NCBI RefSeq assembly: GCF_003609835.1
Contig: NZ_AP017898.1
Location: forward strand, 2,232,001-2,296,000
Source of the DNA: Sphingopyxis sp. FD7
GTDB taxonomy: Bacteria > Pseudomonadota > Alphaproteobacteria > Sphingomonadales > Sphingomonadaceae
Reading direction: 5' to 3'
DNA length: 64,000 nucleotides
This document shows positions 37,709 through 47,054 of this stretch, one piece after another; position 1 is the first letter of the stretch, and each line of letters opens with the position of its first letter. The notes under the pieces were generated by a model that saw only the letters and a list, made by a program, of their open reading frames with translations, did no database searches and was not told the origin of the DNA. A program made the position numbers and the translations under genes.

Positions 37709-39209
37709 CATAGCCTCGCAGCAGATCATAGCGGGCACAGTCGGCGAGCGGAGGATGCTGCAGCATCCGGTCTTCCGAAGTGACGATGCTGTGGGGTGTC
37801 GCCGGCTCGCGGCGCCGGGAGAGGATGTTGAGGATCAGCTCGTCGCTGGCCGTTCCGTTCGCCAACGCTTCGCGCACGGCAGCCTCTACCGGCTCCAGGC
37901 CATCGGTGAGCACCGCCGAGAGGACCCGCACGAACCTGCGATCGGCCTCGTCCCCGGTGCCGAGCCTTCGCCGTAATCGGTGCAGGGCGGGCGGCAGATC
38001 CCAGTCCTGGAACGGTGCGCCGTTACGCAGCGCGCCGGGCTTGTGCGCGAGGACCGGCAGATAATGCCAGGGATCGTATATCGTGCGGTTCCGACCGAAG
38101 TGGCGCTCATGCTCCCCGACGATCGCATCGCCGCAGCGTATGACGATGCGATCGGCATAGGAGCGCACCTGAACGGTCCGGCGTGCGGCCGTCGACATGA
38201 CCGAGTAGCGGTTGCGATCGAAGCTGATGAGGCAGGTGCCGGTGACGGCATGCTCGCTCTCATGGAAGCCGTCGAACGGTGCCAGGATCGGCTGCAGGGC
38301 CGGTCGCTCCATATCCAGCGCCTCGGCGACGGTAATATCCCCGCGTTCGGGATGGGCATGATGCTCGGCCCAGCGCCGGCACTCGGCCTCCAGCCACCCG
38401 TTGAGCTCGGCCAGGCTGGCGAACCGGAGTCGCGGCTGGAAGAAGCGGCCTCGGATCGTCTGGACCTGCTGCTCGACCTGGCCCTTCTCCCATCCCGCCG
38501 CCGGCGAGCAGGCGGTCGGCTCGACCATGTAATGATCGGTCATGATCAGGAAGCGGCGGTTGAACACACGCTCCTTGCCGGTGAACACGGCCGTCACCGC
38601 CGTCTTCATATTATCGTAGATACCGCGTCGCGGCACACCGCCGAAGAACGCGAACGCCCGGGCATGGGCATCGAACAGCATCTCCTGGCCCTCGCGCGGA
38701 TAGGCCCGGACATAGGGTGCGCGCGAGTCGCAGAGACGCATATGCGCCACCTTCACCCGCATCGGCTTGCCGGCGATCTCCACATCCTCGTGGCTCCAGT
38801 CGAACTGGTAGGCCTCACCCGGCTGGAAGGTCATCGGGATGAACGCCGGTGCGCCTTCGCCAGCATCCTTCCGCCGCGCAGCACGCCAGCGCGCCGCATA
38901 GCGGCGCACCGCATCATAGGATCCATCGAACCCCTCGCGCACCAGCAGGTCATGGATACGCGTCATCCGTAGCCGATCGCGGCGGCCGCGACCTTCGTTC
39001 TCCTCAAGCAGCGCATCGAGACGATCCTGATAAGGACCGATCCGCGGCAGCGGCTGGACTTTGCGCTGATAGTTGAACGCCGCCTCCGGCGACCGGATCG
39101 CTTTGCGGACGACCTTCCGCGACAAACGAAGGTCACGAGCGATCGCCTTGATCGCCTTACCCGCTGCATGCTCACGCCGAATCCGAACCACTGTCTCCAC
39201 GATCAACAT
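37695..39209 (-). CDS. istA: IS21 transposase IstA
   Basis: A 504-aa transposase. The N-terminal helix-turn-helix is [23 protein letters not shown] (in two segments), followed by the DDE domain with [12 protein letters not shown] (Asp), [13 protein letters not shown] [12 protein letters not shown] (Asp) and [14 protein letters not shown] (Glu), and the C-terminal mu-transposase beta-barrel region. It is intact and overlaps istB. Confidence 0.94.
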   Translation of the reverse strand: MLIVETVVRIRREHAAGKAIKAIARDLRLSRKVVRKAIRSPEAAFNYQRKVQPLPRIGPYQDRLDALLEENEGRGRRDRLRMTRIHDLLVREGFDGSYDAVRRYAARWRAARRKDAGEGAPAFIPMTFQPGEAYQFDWSHEDVEIAGKPMRVKVAHMRLCDSRAPYVRAYPREGQEMLFDAHARAFAFFGGVPRRGIYDNMKTAVTAVFTGKERVFNRRFLIMTDHYMVEPTACSPAAGWEKGQVEQQVQTIRGRFFQPRLRFASLAELNGWLEAECRRWAEHHAHPERGDITVAEALDMERPALQPILAPFDGFHESEHAVTGTCLISFDRNRYSVMSTAARRTVQVRSYADRIVIRCGDAIVGEHERHFGRNRTIYDPWHYLPVLAHKPGALRNGAPFQDWDLPPALHRLRRRLGTGDEADRRFVRVLSAVLTDGLEPVEAAVREALANGTASDELILNILSRRREPATPHSIVTSEDRMLQHPPLADCARYDLLRGYDAAA

Positions 39210-39324
39210 CCCGTTCTCGCCAACTGATCAAAACCAGTCGGCCGACTAAATCCCCGGGATGAAGGGGTCCTTTTTGCACGCCGATCACCCCACGAATGGA
39301 GTGGGCCCCTTGGGCCGGACAGGG

Positions 39325-40149
39325 TCACGCAGCTGATTTGACCATGAGCCGGGAGTTTTGCTGCTCGAACTGCGCGGGGCTGACATAGCCGAGCGCGGAA
39401 TGCAATCTGCGTTGGTTGTAGATGTCGTCGATGAACCTAGGAAGCTGGTCGGCGACATCGTCGAAGGTTTCGAATGCCATGGGATAGACCGCCTCGACCT
39501 TGAGTGTCTTCATGAAGCTTTCCGCTTTGGCGTTATCGTACGGGTTGCCCCGCCGGCTCATCGAGCCGACCATGGCATGATCGGCGAGCATCGCTCGATA
39601 AATCCGGGATGCGTATTGGCTGCCGCGGTCAGAATGATGCACGCATCCTGATCGCGGGCGCCGTCGTTCGATCGCCACCTTCAGCGCCGCCACTGCGAGC
39701 CGCGCATCGATCGATCTTCCGATCGCATAGCCGACGACGCGGCGTGACCAGGCATCGAGGACGATCGCGACATAGGCAAAGCCGCCAATGATGGCGACAT
39801 AGGTCAGGTCCGCCACCCAGAGTTGATCGGGACCATCAAGAATCATATCCTTCGAGCGATCCGGAAAGACTGGCAGGTCATGATCGCTGTCGGTGGTTGC
39901 GGTATAACGCCTGCGACGGCGCGGCTGCAGGTCATGCGCGCGCATCAATCGCTTGATCCGCTTGTGGTTCGCGATCACGCCCTGATGGCGGAGCGCGGCC
40001 TGCACGCGGCGCCAGCCATAAGCTTCGAACTCATCGCAGATCACGGTGATAGCAGCTACCAGTTCGGCATCGCCGATCGGTTGGGTCCGCTCATGATAGA
40101 ATGTCGATCGTGCGATGCCCATCAGCCGACATCCTCGTGCGATCGACAT
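39325..40149 (-). CDS. IS3-B transposase OrfB (copy 2)
   Basis: The 274-aa catalytic subunit, residue for residue the same as copy 1, including the [17 protein letters not shown] and NAKAESFM catalytic segments. It is intact. Confidence 0.94.
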   Translation of the reverse strand: MSIARGCRLMGIARSTFYHERTQPIGDAELVAAITVICDEFEAYGWRRVQAALRHQGVIANHKRIKRLMRAHDLQPRRRRRYTATTDSDHDLPVFPDRSKDMILDGPDQLWVADLTYVAIIGGFAYVAIVLDAWSRRVVGYAIGRSIDARLAVAALKVAIERRRPRSGCVHHSDRGSQYASRIYRAMLADHAMVGSMSRRGNPYDNAKAESFMKTLKVEAVYPMAFETFDDVADQLPRFIDDIYNQRRLHSALGYVSPAQFEQQNSRLMVKSAA

Positions 40150-40472
40150 CCCGCCGGGCCGGTGATCACGGACGTATTGGCGCTTCTCGGCCGCGGTGCG
40201 TCGCGCAGAGCCCCCTTTAAAAACTCCAGCTCCAGCGCCTGTTTGCCGACAAGGCGTTCGAGTGCGGCAATCCGCGCCTCATATTCCTGGATCAGATCCG
40301 CCGCCCGCGCATCGTCATCAAGGGCACCGGCCTCATACTTCGCCACCCAGATGCGGATCAACTGCCGGGAAATATCATGCCGCTTGGCAAGGCCGTGAAG
40401 CGTCTCGCCGTTCAGAAACTCCTGTGCGACCTGACGCTTGAACTCAACGCTATGGGATCGGTGTCTTGCCAT
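40122..40472 (-). CDS. IS3-B transposase OrfA (copy 2)
   Basis: The 116-aa DNA-binding subunit, the same as copy 1, with the TTTAAAG frameshift heptamer preserved. It is intact. Confidence 0.93.
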   Translation of the reverse strand: MARHRSHSVEFKRQVAQEFLNGETLHGLAKRHDISRQLIRIWVAKYEAGALDDDARAADLIQEYEARIAALERLVGKQALELEFLKGALRDAPRPRSANTSVITGPAGCRSHEDVG

Positions 40473-40547
40473 GGGCTCTTCTCCAAAAGCCCGGCCAACC
40501 GGTCAATCCAACTATGCTTCCCTGTCCGGCCCAAGGGGCCCACTCCA

Positions 40548-40578
40548 GAAGGGGGTGCCTATTGCACGCTGATCCTCA
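40548..40578 (+). mobile_element. remnant right end of an IS21-like element
   Basis: GGGGGTGCCTATTGCACGCT followed by GATCCTCA matches the right end of the complete IS21 element (GGGGTCCTTTTTGCACGCCGATC, with gaps) and forms the inverted partner of 35548-35578. The repeat AGCTCCGTG follows at 40579-40587, consistent with a 9-base target duplication. Confidence 0.65.
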
Positions 40579-40587
40579 AGCTCCGTG

Positions 40588-41156
40588 ACCATTTCGCGGC
40601 CTGGATACGGCAACTTCCACCGCCGGTCGAAGGGACGTATTCGCTCATTCGAAGCGTGGATCCCGGCGCGCTATTCCTCACTTTCAATTACACACCCACC
40701 CTCGAGACACTTTACGGCGCCACGCCTGCGAACGTGCTCCACATTCATGGAAACGCGAGTGTCGCGAGTGATCAAATTGTACTCGGCCACGGCTGGGAGC
40801 GATTGGACGAGGAGAAGTTGTCGCCCAAAGTTCATGAGGACACCGATACACGATTTGCCGGGGGCTATCGATTGATCGACAGCTACTTCGCCGACACCTT
40901 CAAACCGACCATCGCGCTCATCGAACGCAATTCCGGATTCTTCGGCCGCATCTCCAACGTCGATGAAGTTTTCGTCCTCGGTCACTCGCTTTCGGAAATC
41001 GACGCGCCTTACCTTCACGAGGTTATCAGACGCATACGTCCCGACGCAACATGGACGGTAAGCTATCACGGAAGTTCAGCTGAAGCGGAGGATAGGATGA
41101 ACGGCCTTGGCGTTTCCCCGGCGCTGTCCCGGTTCCATCCTTTATCGCTTTTGTAA
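40588..41156 (+). pseudogene. AbiH-family protein, C-terminal part (interrupted gene)
   Basis: The continuation of the abiH-like frame, from HFAAWIRQLPPPVEG to the stop at 41156. It contains FLTFNYTPTLETLYG and VLHIHGN, then VFVLGHSLSEIDAPYL, the conserved segments of AbiH proteins. Without its N-terminal 106 codons it lacks a start region. Confidence 0.85.
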
Positions 41157-41218
41157 GCCCTACATCATGCGCAATGCCCGCGTATATCCTGGCAGTTCAA
41201 AGGTCTGCTCCGAAGTGA

Positions 41219-42109
41219 TCAGGCCTTAAAACCCGATACGAAGCTTCCGTCGGGTTGCTGCTCGATGCTCAAATTGGCGGCCGACTGATCGAACTGCGGG
41301 AACGCAAATCCCTCACCCTCGAACCTCTCCACCGCGATGAGCAGCGCCTCAAGTGCCTGGATCACCAGTAGCTGCAGGGTCTTCGTTTGCAGAACGCCGA
41401 TAACTACAACCATGATCCACTTTACACGCTCCAGCCGCTCGAGGATGAGTTCGTCCGGAAAAATGATACTCGGAACACCTTTTTCATTGGCGTAGAGAAC
41501 GCGGTTCCGATTGTTCGCAAGTTCGCGAACATATCTCATTATCGATTTGTTCGGCCCTGCGATCTGCGCCAATTCCTTAGCCCAGCGGTGGAGCTCGAAC
41601 GGCCCCTTCTCGTCCGAATGAATGACAGTATGGAAGGGGTCGGGAGAATGGACCCAATATGGGCCATCGGAATCGATCATTGGACCGATATCGACATCGA
41701 TCCTGATACGCGGTCGGCCTTCCTTTCCGATTGATATTTGGGGCCTAGGCATCTTCTTGTCCGTATATCCACGAACAATGGCCTCAAGGATCACCCAGAC
41801 GGCAGCTTTATGAGCGTGAATTTGCGGATCCAGCCGCTTAGCTCCCGGATATCGCTGCTGTCTAAGCGCGAGGATTAGCGCGCTCGCCGCTTCCTCTTCG
41901 GCAGTCAGCGCGCGAAAATAGGACATCTCGGCATCAACCGGGTGTAGTTCCCACGACTTTCGTAGATGGTTGAACGCGTTACGTCCGGAATGTCTGACAC
42001 GCGCAGGGCCGATCCTCTCAACGGCGTCAGCGAGCACCACCAGTTGCGCGTCCATCGGCAAGGTGGAGGGGCGGTCAGGCGCGGGTTTGAACTTTGCAGG
42101 TTCAGGCAT
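41219..42109 (-). CDS. unknown cargo protein, possibly HEPN-like
   Basis: A 296-aa protein from the ATG at 42109 (MPEPAKFKPAPD). I do not recognise the family. A helical segment, AFNHLRKSWELHPVDAEMSYFRALTAEEEAASALILAL, split here as visible N- and C-parts, resembles the two-helix hairpin of HEPN-type proteins such as AbiV. A hydrophobic stretch near the C-terminus (WIMVVVIGVLQ) could be buried or membrane-associated. It is divergent from the DUF4238-like gene with a 121-base shared upstream region. Confidence 0.55.
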   Translation of the reverse strand: MPEPAKFKPAPDRPSTLPMDAQLVVLADAVERIGPARVRHSGRNAFNHLRKSWELHPVDAEMSYFRALTAEEEAASALILALRQQRYPGAKRLDPQIHAHKAAVWVILEAIVRGYTDKKMPRPQISIGKEGRPRIRIDVDIGPMIDSDGPYWVHSPDPFHTVIHSDEKGPFELHRWAKELAQIAGPNKSIMRYVRELANNRNRVLYANEKGVPSIIFPDELILERLERVKWIMVVVIGVLQTKTLQLLVIQALEALLIAVERFEGEGFAFPQFDQSAANLSIEQQPDGSFVSGFKA

Positions 42110-42230
42110 GGAGCGAGTATAGGCAGGACAGGCAGACTTCGCCAAACGCGCGTGATTTGGGTTCTGATAAAGCGGAGGTTGCTGGGAGCGCGCCATTGCA
42201 ACTATCGATGCGAAGTGTCAGCACAACAAT

Positions 42231-43181
42231 ATGACGGAGCCCAAACGCCATCATTGGTGGCCCGAAGTTCAATCGAGCCAGTGGGCCGGCGTAGATGGCA
42301 ATCTAACGGCCGTCCGATCCGACGGAAGCACCTTTCGCGCGCCGCCATCGAAAGTCGGGGTAGAAGGTGAACTCTATACCCGTGTCGATCCGACTGGTAC
42401 CAAAGATCGCGACATCGAGCGGTGGTTCTCGCGCGAAATCGAGACACCATTTTCTAGAGCGCTCACCAATATTCTTCCGTTGCCGGACATTAAGAGGCGA
42501 GCCTATCCCGATCGTGGCGATCCGGCGAAGCGCAGGGAAATGCAAGAACTCGGCTTCCTAATTTCCGATTATGAGGAGCGGCTCCCCGTCGATGAAACCG
42601 ACCGTATTGCGATCGCAAACTATCTCGCAGCGGCCGTGGTACGAAGCCCAGCTTATCTCTCGAAGCTCACCGAGTGGCACAAGTCGAACAATTCTCACCT
42701 TGGAGCGCTTCCCGTTGACCCAGACACACACCGCGCCTTTGCGCTGGAGAACATGCTCTTTCTGTACGATGTTTATCGCGAGGCGATTGCGAACGGCGCC
42801 ATCACTCTTATGGTCGCAGATTGCGATCGAGAACTCCTCTTCTCCGACGGAGGAGTAGTTGCTCGGGAACCTTGGAGCAAACGGCCGATCCCCTTCGAAC
42901 TCTATGCTCCCCTCACTCCGAAGCTTGCCTTAAACGTCATACCGTTCCCGCCAATTAGGGGGGACGGCCTCCTCATTTTCAGACTTAACTCGCAAGGAGT
43001 CTCACGGTTCAACCGCATCATGGTCGGTATCGCGCGCCGCTTCGTATTCGCGAGATCAACGCCACCTTTGACATTTATCAAGAAGAACTTCGGCATCCCT
43101 GCCCCGGCGCCCTTTGCTTCGCGCTGGATCGATGGAAAACTGGAAACCAAATATGATCGAAGCCGCGATCGGCCGTCTTGA
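42231..43181 (+). CDS. DUF4238-like protein
   Basis: A 316-aa protein starting MTEPKRHHWWPEVQSSQWAG. The H-H-W-W-P start followed by a long helical middle (DRDIERWFSREIETPFSRAL, IAIANYLAAAVVRSPAYL) resembles DUF4238, a family I recall as common in mobile and defence-rich regions. No catalytic role is established. A late Lys/Phe-rich end (LTFIKKNFGIPAPAPF) is present. It shares a divergent promoter region with the 296-aa gene. Confidence 0.6.
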   Translation: MTEPKRHHWWPEVQSSQWAGVDGNLTAVRSDGSTFRAPPSKVGVEGELYTRVDPTGTKDRDIERWFSREIETPFSRALTNILPLPDIKRRAYPDRGDPAKRREMQELGFLISDYEERLPVDETDRIAIANYLAAAVVRSPAYLSKLTEWHKSNNSHLGALPVDPDTHRAFALENMLFLYDVYREAIANGAITLMVADCDRELLFSDGGVVAREPWSKRPIPFELYAPLTPKLALNVIPFPPIRGDGLLIFRLNSQGVSRFNRIMVGIARRFVFARSTPPLTFIKKNFGIPAPAPFASRWIDGKLETKYDRSRDRPS

Positions 43182-43213
43182 GCCGGTCCTGCCGCGCCGA
43201 CCTATCGTGGCGA

Positions 43214-44437
43214 CTAGGCGCCAGACATCCGCGCGTCGAGCCGGTGCATCACCAGCATAGCCTCGGCGAGTTGTGGGCTGTCGATAACGCGCGAATGCGC
43301 AACCGGCCGGCGGAGAGCCAATAGTGTCAGCATATCCTGCCGGAAGCGATCACGATTCACGAATACGGCTTCGAATGTGTCCGACCAATTGTCTCCACGC
43401 AGAATAATCTCCATCAGCTCCCCGAGATCGGTAAATTCGAGCAAGTCGGTCACGGACTCCCCGGACTTCAATGCAGCGTCACGTTTATCAGTCGCCCTCT
43501 TGACGATCGCGCCGTCGACGCGACGCTTCAGCCAGCCCGGACCCGCGTGCGCTTCGAGTTTACCCCTAATGAAATCACGCAAGCGCCGCTCGAACGACCT
43601 GATGACCCTATATGCGTCAACCTCGGCGTCGGTGGCCCGGATCGCCATTGAGACGCTTCCGAAGCTCAGCAGCGCGACCGCGCCATCAGGCTCCACCGTG
43701 CCCCCAATAAGGCCACTTGATATCATCAGTTCAACGGCGACCTGCGGCTCTACGTCGATTAGGCCCGCATCCACGTCGGCCCGCCTATAGCGGTCCTCGC
43801 GATAGGACTTGTCGTTCCAGAATCGTTCGGGAAGATCGGGTCGCAAACGCCAGTCACCTAGGAGGCCGTGAAAAGCCGCATCATAGGCAGGGGTTTCAAC
43901 TCCGCTTACCGCCGTCACGCCCGCGATGACCGTCATCTTCGCGCTCACCCCCGCGATCAAGCTGTCCAGCGGGTACGACGCCTTGATGGCCGCCGCTGTG
44001 GCGGCGTCAGCGACGGGCGTGGAGGAAAGGATATGCCGTGACTGCTCCGCTGCCGAACTCAGCACAGTGTCGAGCGAGCCACCATACAGCTTTGACAAGT
44101 CGGAAATCTTATAGCCTGCAAAGGCGCTCGCCCAATGGCCGCGGCGAGCCTCCTCGATCGCTTCCAAAATACCCGGCGCCTTGAGAAACTCATCCACCGA
44201 TCGCCGCTGGTTCTCAATTTCCCGCATCATTTGAGCCACACCGCCATATGGCTTCGCTGCGTCTTCGAGAGCCCTCTGTGTCGCGCTCGCCGTTTGACTC
44301 AGTTCAGCGAGCTGCTGCCGTGTGACTCCGCCAAACATCTCTTGCTGGAAACGGGCAAGCGACGCGGCCTCGCTCATGCTGGCGAGCCGCGCTTGGTCCA
44401 TCAGAGCCTTGTCGATGGCGGAACGGTAATCCTTCAT
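43214..44437 (-). CDS. Swt1-like HEPN-domain protein (candidate RNA-targeting defence protein)
   Basis: A 407-aa protein from the ATG at 44437 (MKDYRSAIDKALMDQ). The N-terminal half is helical with coiled-coil character. The C-terminal part (from VDAYRVIRSFERRLRDFIRG to TLLALRRPVAHSRVI, about residues 285-395) resembles the Swt1-type HEPN domain. RRPVAH fits the R-x4-6-H motif of HEPN ribonucleases. Such domains are often toxins or effectors in phage defence. It is divergent from the helical-repeat gene, 143 bases away. Confidence 0.65.
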   Translation of the reverse strand: MKDYRSAIDKALMDQARLASMSEAASLARFQQEMFGGVTRQQLAELSQTASATQRALEDAAKPYGGVAQMMREIENQRRSVDEFLKAPGILEAIEEARRGHWASAFAGYKISDLSKLYGGSLDTVLSSAAEQSRHILSSTPVADAATAAAIKASYPLDSLIAGVSAKMTVIAGVTAVSGVETPAYDAAFHGLLGDWRLRPDLPERFWNDKSYREDRYRRADVDAGLIDVEPQVAVELMISSGLIGGTVEPDGAVALLSFGSVSMAIRATDAEVDAYRVIRSFERRLRDFIRGKLEAHAGPGWLKRRVDGAIVKRATDKRDAALKSGESVTDLLEFTDLGELMEIILRGDNWSDTFEAVFVNRDRFRQDMLTLLALRRPVAHSRVIDSPQLAEAMLVMHRLDARMSGA

Positions 44438-44580
44438 GGCCACAATATAGTCGCGAAATCGGCAACCCGCCACATGCTCTGCCCAAGCTTTTCGGCCAGT
44501 TCACGCAGGGCCTCGCGATAACTTCTCGGGTGGATCAAAATGCCGTTGCGATCTGTTGATGTTGGTGATTTGTTTCTGCG

Positions 44581-45759
44581 GTGCCGAGACCGAAAACCTC
44601 CTTCACCTATAGTCGCGACCTTATGATTGCAGCCGCGAAATCCGGGGCGCTCCCTGAATATGTGTCGGACGCATTTCCAGGAAGCGAGAATAACTGGGAA
44701 GATCTCGTGACGGGGGCGACTGCAGCTCACCGTGGGGGCGCAATCGATCTTATCGCGGCGTTCGCGCATGCCACCGAGGAACGGCTATCTTACGGATGCC
44801 AACAATTTCTCGAAGAGGTGCTCCCGAGGCTTAAGCTGGATCAACCACAGGTTCTTGAACTGGTCATCGGATTGAGCGAACGATCGAGAGGTCAAGGGCT
44901 ACCCTATTATCTTTCCTCGTGGTTTAGCGGCTGGTGCGAGGCGAAGGCATCACGCCCGTGGGCGCTTTTGGAAGAAATTCGCACGGGCTCCGCGCCAGAT
45001 TTCATCCGGCATGCGGTCTGCCACTCTGGCCTAAAAGTTAGTCGGCGGCGCTTTCTCCCTGCTCTTATCAAATTGATCGAGCATGGCTCAAATAATGAGC
45101 GATGGAGCGCCGCAAATCTCCTCGGCCGGTTCGATGGCTTTCAACCTCGGGAGCAAGATCGCGCCGTAAAGGCATTGCGCGCCTCCATCCGGCGCGAGAC
45201 GGAAGACGCGGTGGTAGCACCACTGCGTTCGCTTCTTCATGTGGCCGCCAGCGTGACCGGGAAAGATAAGGAAGGCATTGCTGCCATTGCTGATCGGTCC
45301 ATGAGCAATGACGAGCATGTTCGCAATGCCATAGCCTCGGAAATGATGTTCTCGATGTCGAAAGCGTCTCCAGCGCTAGCGCGAGCGGCCTTCGCCGCCT
45401 TGATGGCGATCGGCCCGGGCGAGGATGATACCGTCGACGTCGTCGATCAGATTTTGTCCAAAACCATAGATGGACCGCTAGCCACGGAAGCACATGCATT
45501 GCTCGATCATTTGCTCACCAGCAGGTCGGCACGCATGAAAAAGCTCGACGCCACGTCAATGGCAATTTTGAACAGCGATCAAGTCGCGCGGTCGTCTCTG
45601 ATTGGAGGATGGCTACGTTCTCCGAGTTTTCGCCATTTCGACGCGGTACTCGATATCTGTCGCGGCGTTGGCGAAAACACGCCGAAGTTCGACATCGACA
45701 TGAGCGGGTGGACGCCGGATGAAGCTTTGCGGTCGGTCCGTCGATCATCGGCGATCTGA
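44581..45759 (+). pseudogene. helical-repeat (HEAT-like) protein, 3' end cut off by IS3-C
   Basis: The surviving 392 codons start at GTG (44581), or possibly at the ATG 14 codons later. The protein is almost all helix, with repeats of about 40 residues (LLGRFDGFQPREQDRAVKAL, LLHVAASVTGKDKEGIAAIA, ARAAFAALMAIGPG) that suggest a HEAT-like solenoid. The stop codon TGA at 45757 is the first three bases of the IS, so the natural C-terminus is missing. Its function is unknown; it may be the partner of the divergent HEPN protein. Confidence 0.6.
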
Positions 45760-45821
45760 GGTGGTGCCGGTTTTCTGGACAGGATGCTAAGCTAATCCCG
45801 ACCTGATGGATTGGTACGGGA

Positions 45822-46106
45822 ATGAAGACGACGAGAAAGCGCTACAGCGCGGATTTCAAAGCCAAGGTGGCGCTGGAGGCGATCCGGGGCGACCTGACGC
45901 TGGCGGAGCTGGCAGCCAAGCATGGCGTGCATCACACGATGATCGCATCGTGGAAACGCCAGGCCATCGATGGGATGGCAGGCACCTTCTCCGGGGCCGG
46001 CGATGCGGCTAAGGTTATCAGCGAGAGCGAGGTAGAGAAACTGCACGCCAAGATTGGGCAACTGGTGGTGGAGCGGGATTTTTTAGCGAAAGCCTTCGGT
46101 CGATGA
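45822..46106 (+). CDS. IS3-C transposase OrfA
   Basis: A 94-aa helix-turn-helix protein (YSADFKAKVALEAIRGDLTL, LAAKHGVHHTMIASWKRQ) with a short zipper. The heptamer TTTTTTA at 46079-46085 is in the right phase (T TTT TTA) for -1 frameshifting into OrfB, which overlaps by 4 bases. Confidence 0.93.
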   Translation: MKTTRKRYSADFKAKVALEAIRGDLTLAELAAKHGVHHTMIASWKRQAIDGMAGTFSGAGDAAKVISESEVEKLHAKIGQLVVERDFLAKAFGR

Positions 46107-46993
46107 GCGTGGACTGGAGGCGGGCGATGGTTGAACCTGCTCACCACCGCCTGTCGATCTCGACACAGTGCCGTTTGCTGCGGATCAGCCGCTCATCCTA
46201 TTACTACGCACCGGTGCCGGAAACGGACGAGACGCTGGCGCTGATGACGGTGATCGACACGGCGTTCCTGGACTGCCCATGGTACGGCAGCCGCCAGATG
46301 GCGCGGCACCTGCGGCGTGCCGGACACGAGGTCGGTCGCCGTCGGGCACGGCGGTTGATGGCGAAGATGGGGCTGACGCCGATCTACCAGCGGCCGCGCA
46401 CGAGCGATCCGCACCCGCAGCACCGGATCTATCCATACTTGCTGCGCAAGCTGACGATCGAGCGGCCGAACCACGTGTGGTGCGCCGATGTGACATACAT
46501 CCCCATGCGGCGCGGGTTCCTCTACCTGGTGGCGATCATGGACTGGGCGAGCCGCAAGGTGCTGGCCTGGCGCCTGTCGAACACGATGGACGCCGGCTTC
46601 TGCGTCGCGGCGCTGGAGGAGGCGCTGGCCCGGTTCGGCAAGCCAGAAATCTTCAACACAGACCAGGGCAGCCAGTTTACGTCGCAGGCCTTCACCAGCG
46701 TGCTGCGCGACGCTGAGGTCCGCATCAGCATGGATGGTCGGGGCCGGTGGATGGACAACGTCTTCATCGAACGCCTCTGGCGATCCCTGAAGTACGAATG
46801 CGTCTATCTCCATGCCTTCGAGACCGGATCGGAACTGCGGGCTGGCCTTGGCCGGTGGATCACCTATTACAACACCCAGCGTCCGCACTCGGGCCTGGCC
46901 GGGAGAACCCCAGTCGAGGCCTATAGGCGGATCGGACAATCAGATCATGGGGGGCATGCCCCCCATGATCTGATGATCAAACAGGCGGCATAA
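46103..46993 (+). CDS. IS3-C transposase OrfB
   Basis: A 296-aa DDE transposase of the IS3 family. The HTH_21 region includes GSRQMARHLRRAGHEVGRRR. The catalytic core is WCADVTYIPMRRG, NTDQGSQFTSQAF and DNVFIERLWRSLKYE (Asp, Asp, Glu), ending with NTQRPHSGLAGRTPVEAY. It is intact. Confidence 0.95.
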   Translation: MSVDWRRAMVEPAHHRLSISTQCRLLRISRSSYYYAPVPETDETLALMTVIDTAFLDCPWYGSRQMARHLRRAGHEVGRRRARRLMAKMGLTPIYQRPRTSDPHPQHRIYPYLLRKLTIERPNHVWCADVTYIPMRRGFLYLVAIMDWASRKVLAWRLSNTMDAGFCVAALEEALARFGKPEIFNTDQGSQFTSQAFTSVLRDAEVRISMDGRGRWMDNVFIERLWRSLKYECVYLHAFETGSELRAGLGRWITYYNTQRPHSGLAGRTPVEAYRRIGQSDHGGHAPHDLMIKQAA

Positions 46994-47054
46994 CGACAAC
47001 CGGGATTAGCTTAACTTAGCCGCCAAACTGTCCAAGAAGGCGGGACCACCTCAG

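Larger units (their letters stand above)
36830..39286 (-). mobile_element. IS21-family element (2457 bp)
   Basis: Ends are GATCGGCG at 36830 and CGCCGATC at 39286, with related inner sequence up to GGGACCCC/GGGGTCC. It carries istA and istB on the minus strand. It is bracketed by the two IS3-B copies, directly abutting the first and separated by 10 bases from the second. No clear target duplication was found, so it may have been inserted before later rearrangement. Confidence 0.82.
39297..40547 (-). mobile_element. IS3-family element B, copy 2 (1251 bp, inverted)
   Basis: The mirror image of copy 1, with the same TGGAGTGGGCCCC ends at 39297 and 40547. Both copies encode the same proteins and show the same shadow frames, so they appear identical. 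Together the pair could mobilise the enclosed IS21 element as a composite unit or invert it by homologous recombination. Confidence 0.92.
45757..47053 (+). mobile_element. IS3-family element C (1297 bp)
   Basis: Ends TGAGGTGGTGCCGG at 45757 and CCACCTCA at 47053 form an inverted repeat that continues with shared TGGACAG and GCTAAGCTAATCCCG-like blocks. Flanking bases (GATC left, GCCC right) do not match, so there is no target duplication. Different broken genes lie on the two sides, which points to an IS-mediated deletion. Confidence 0.9.
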
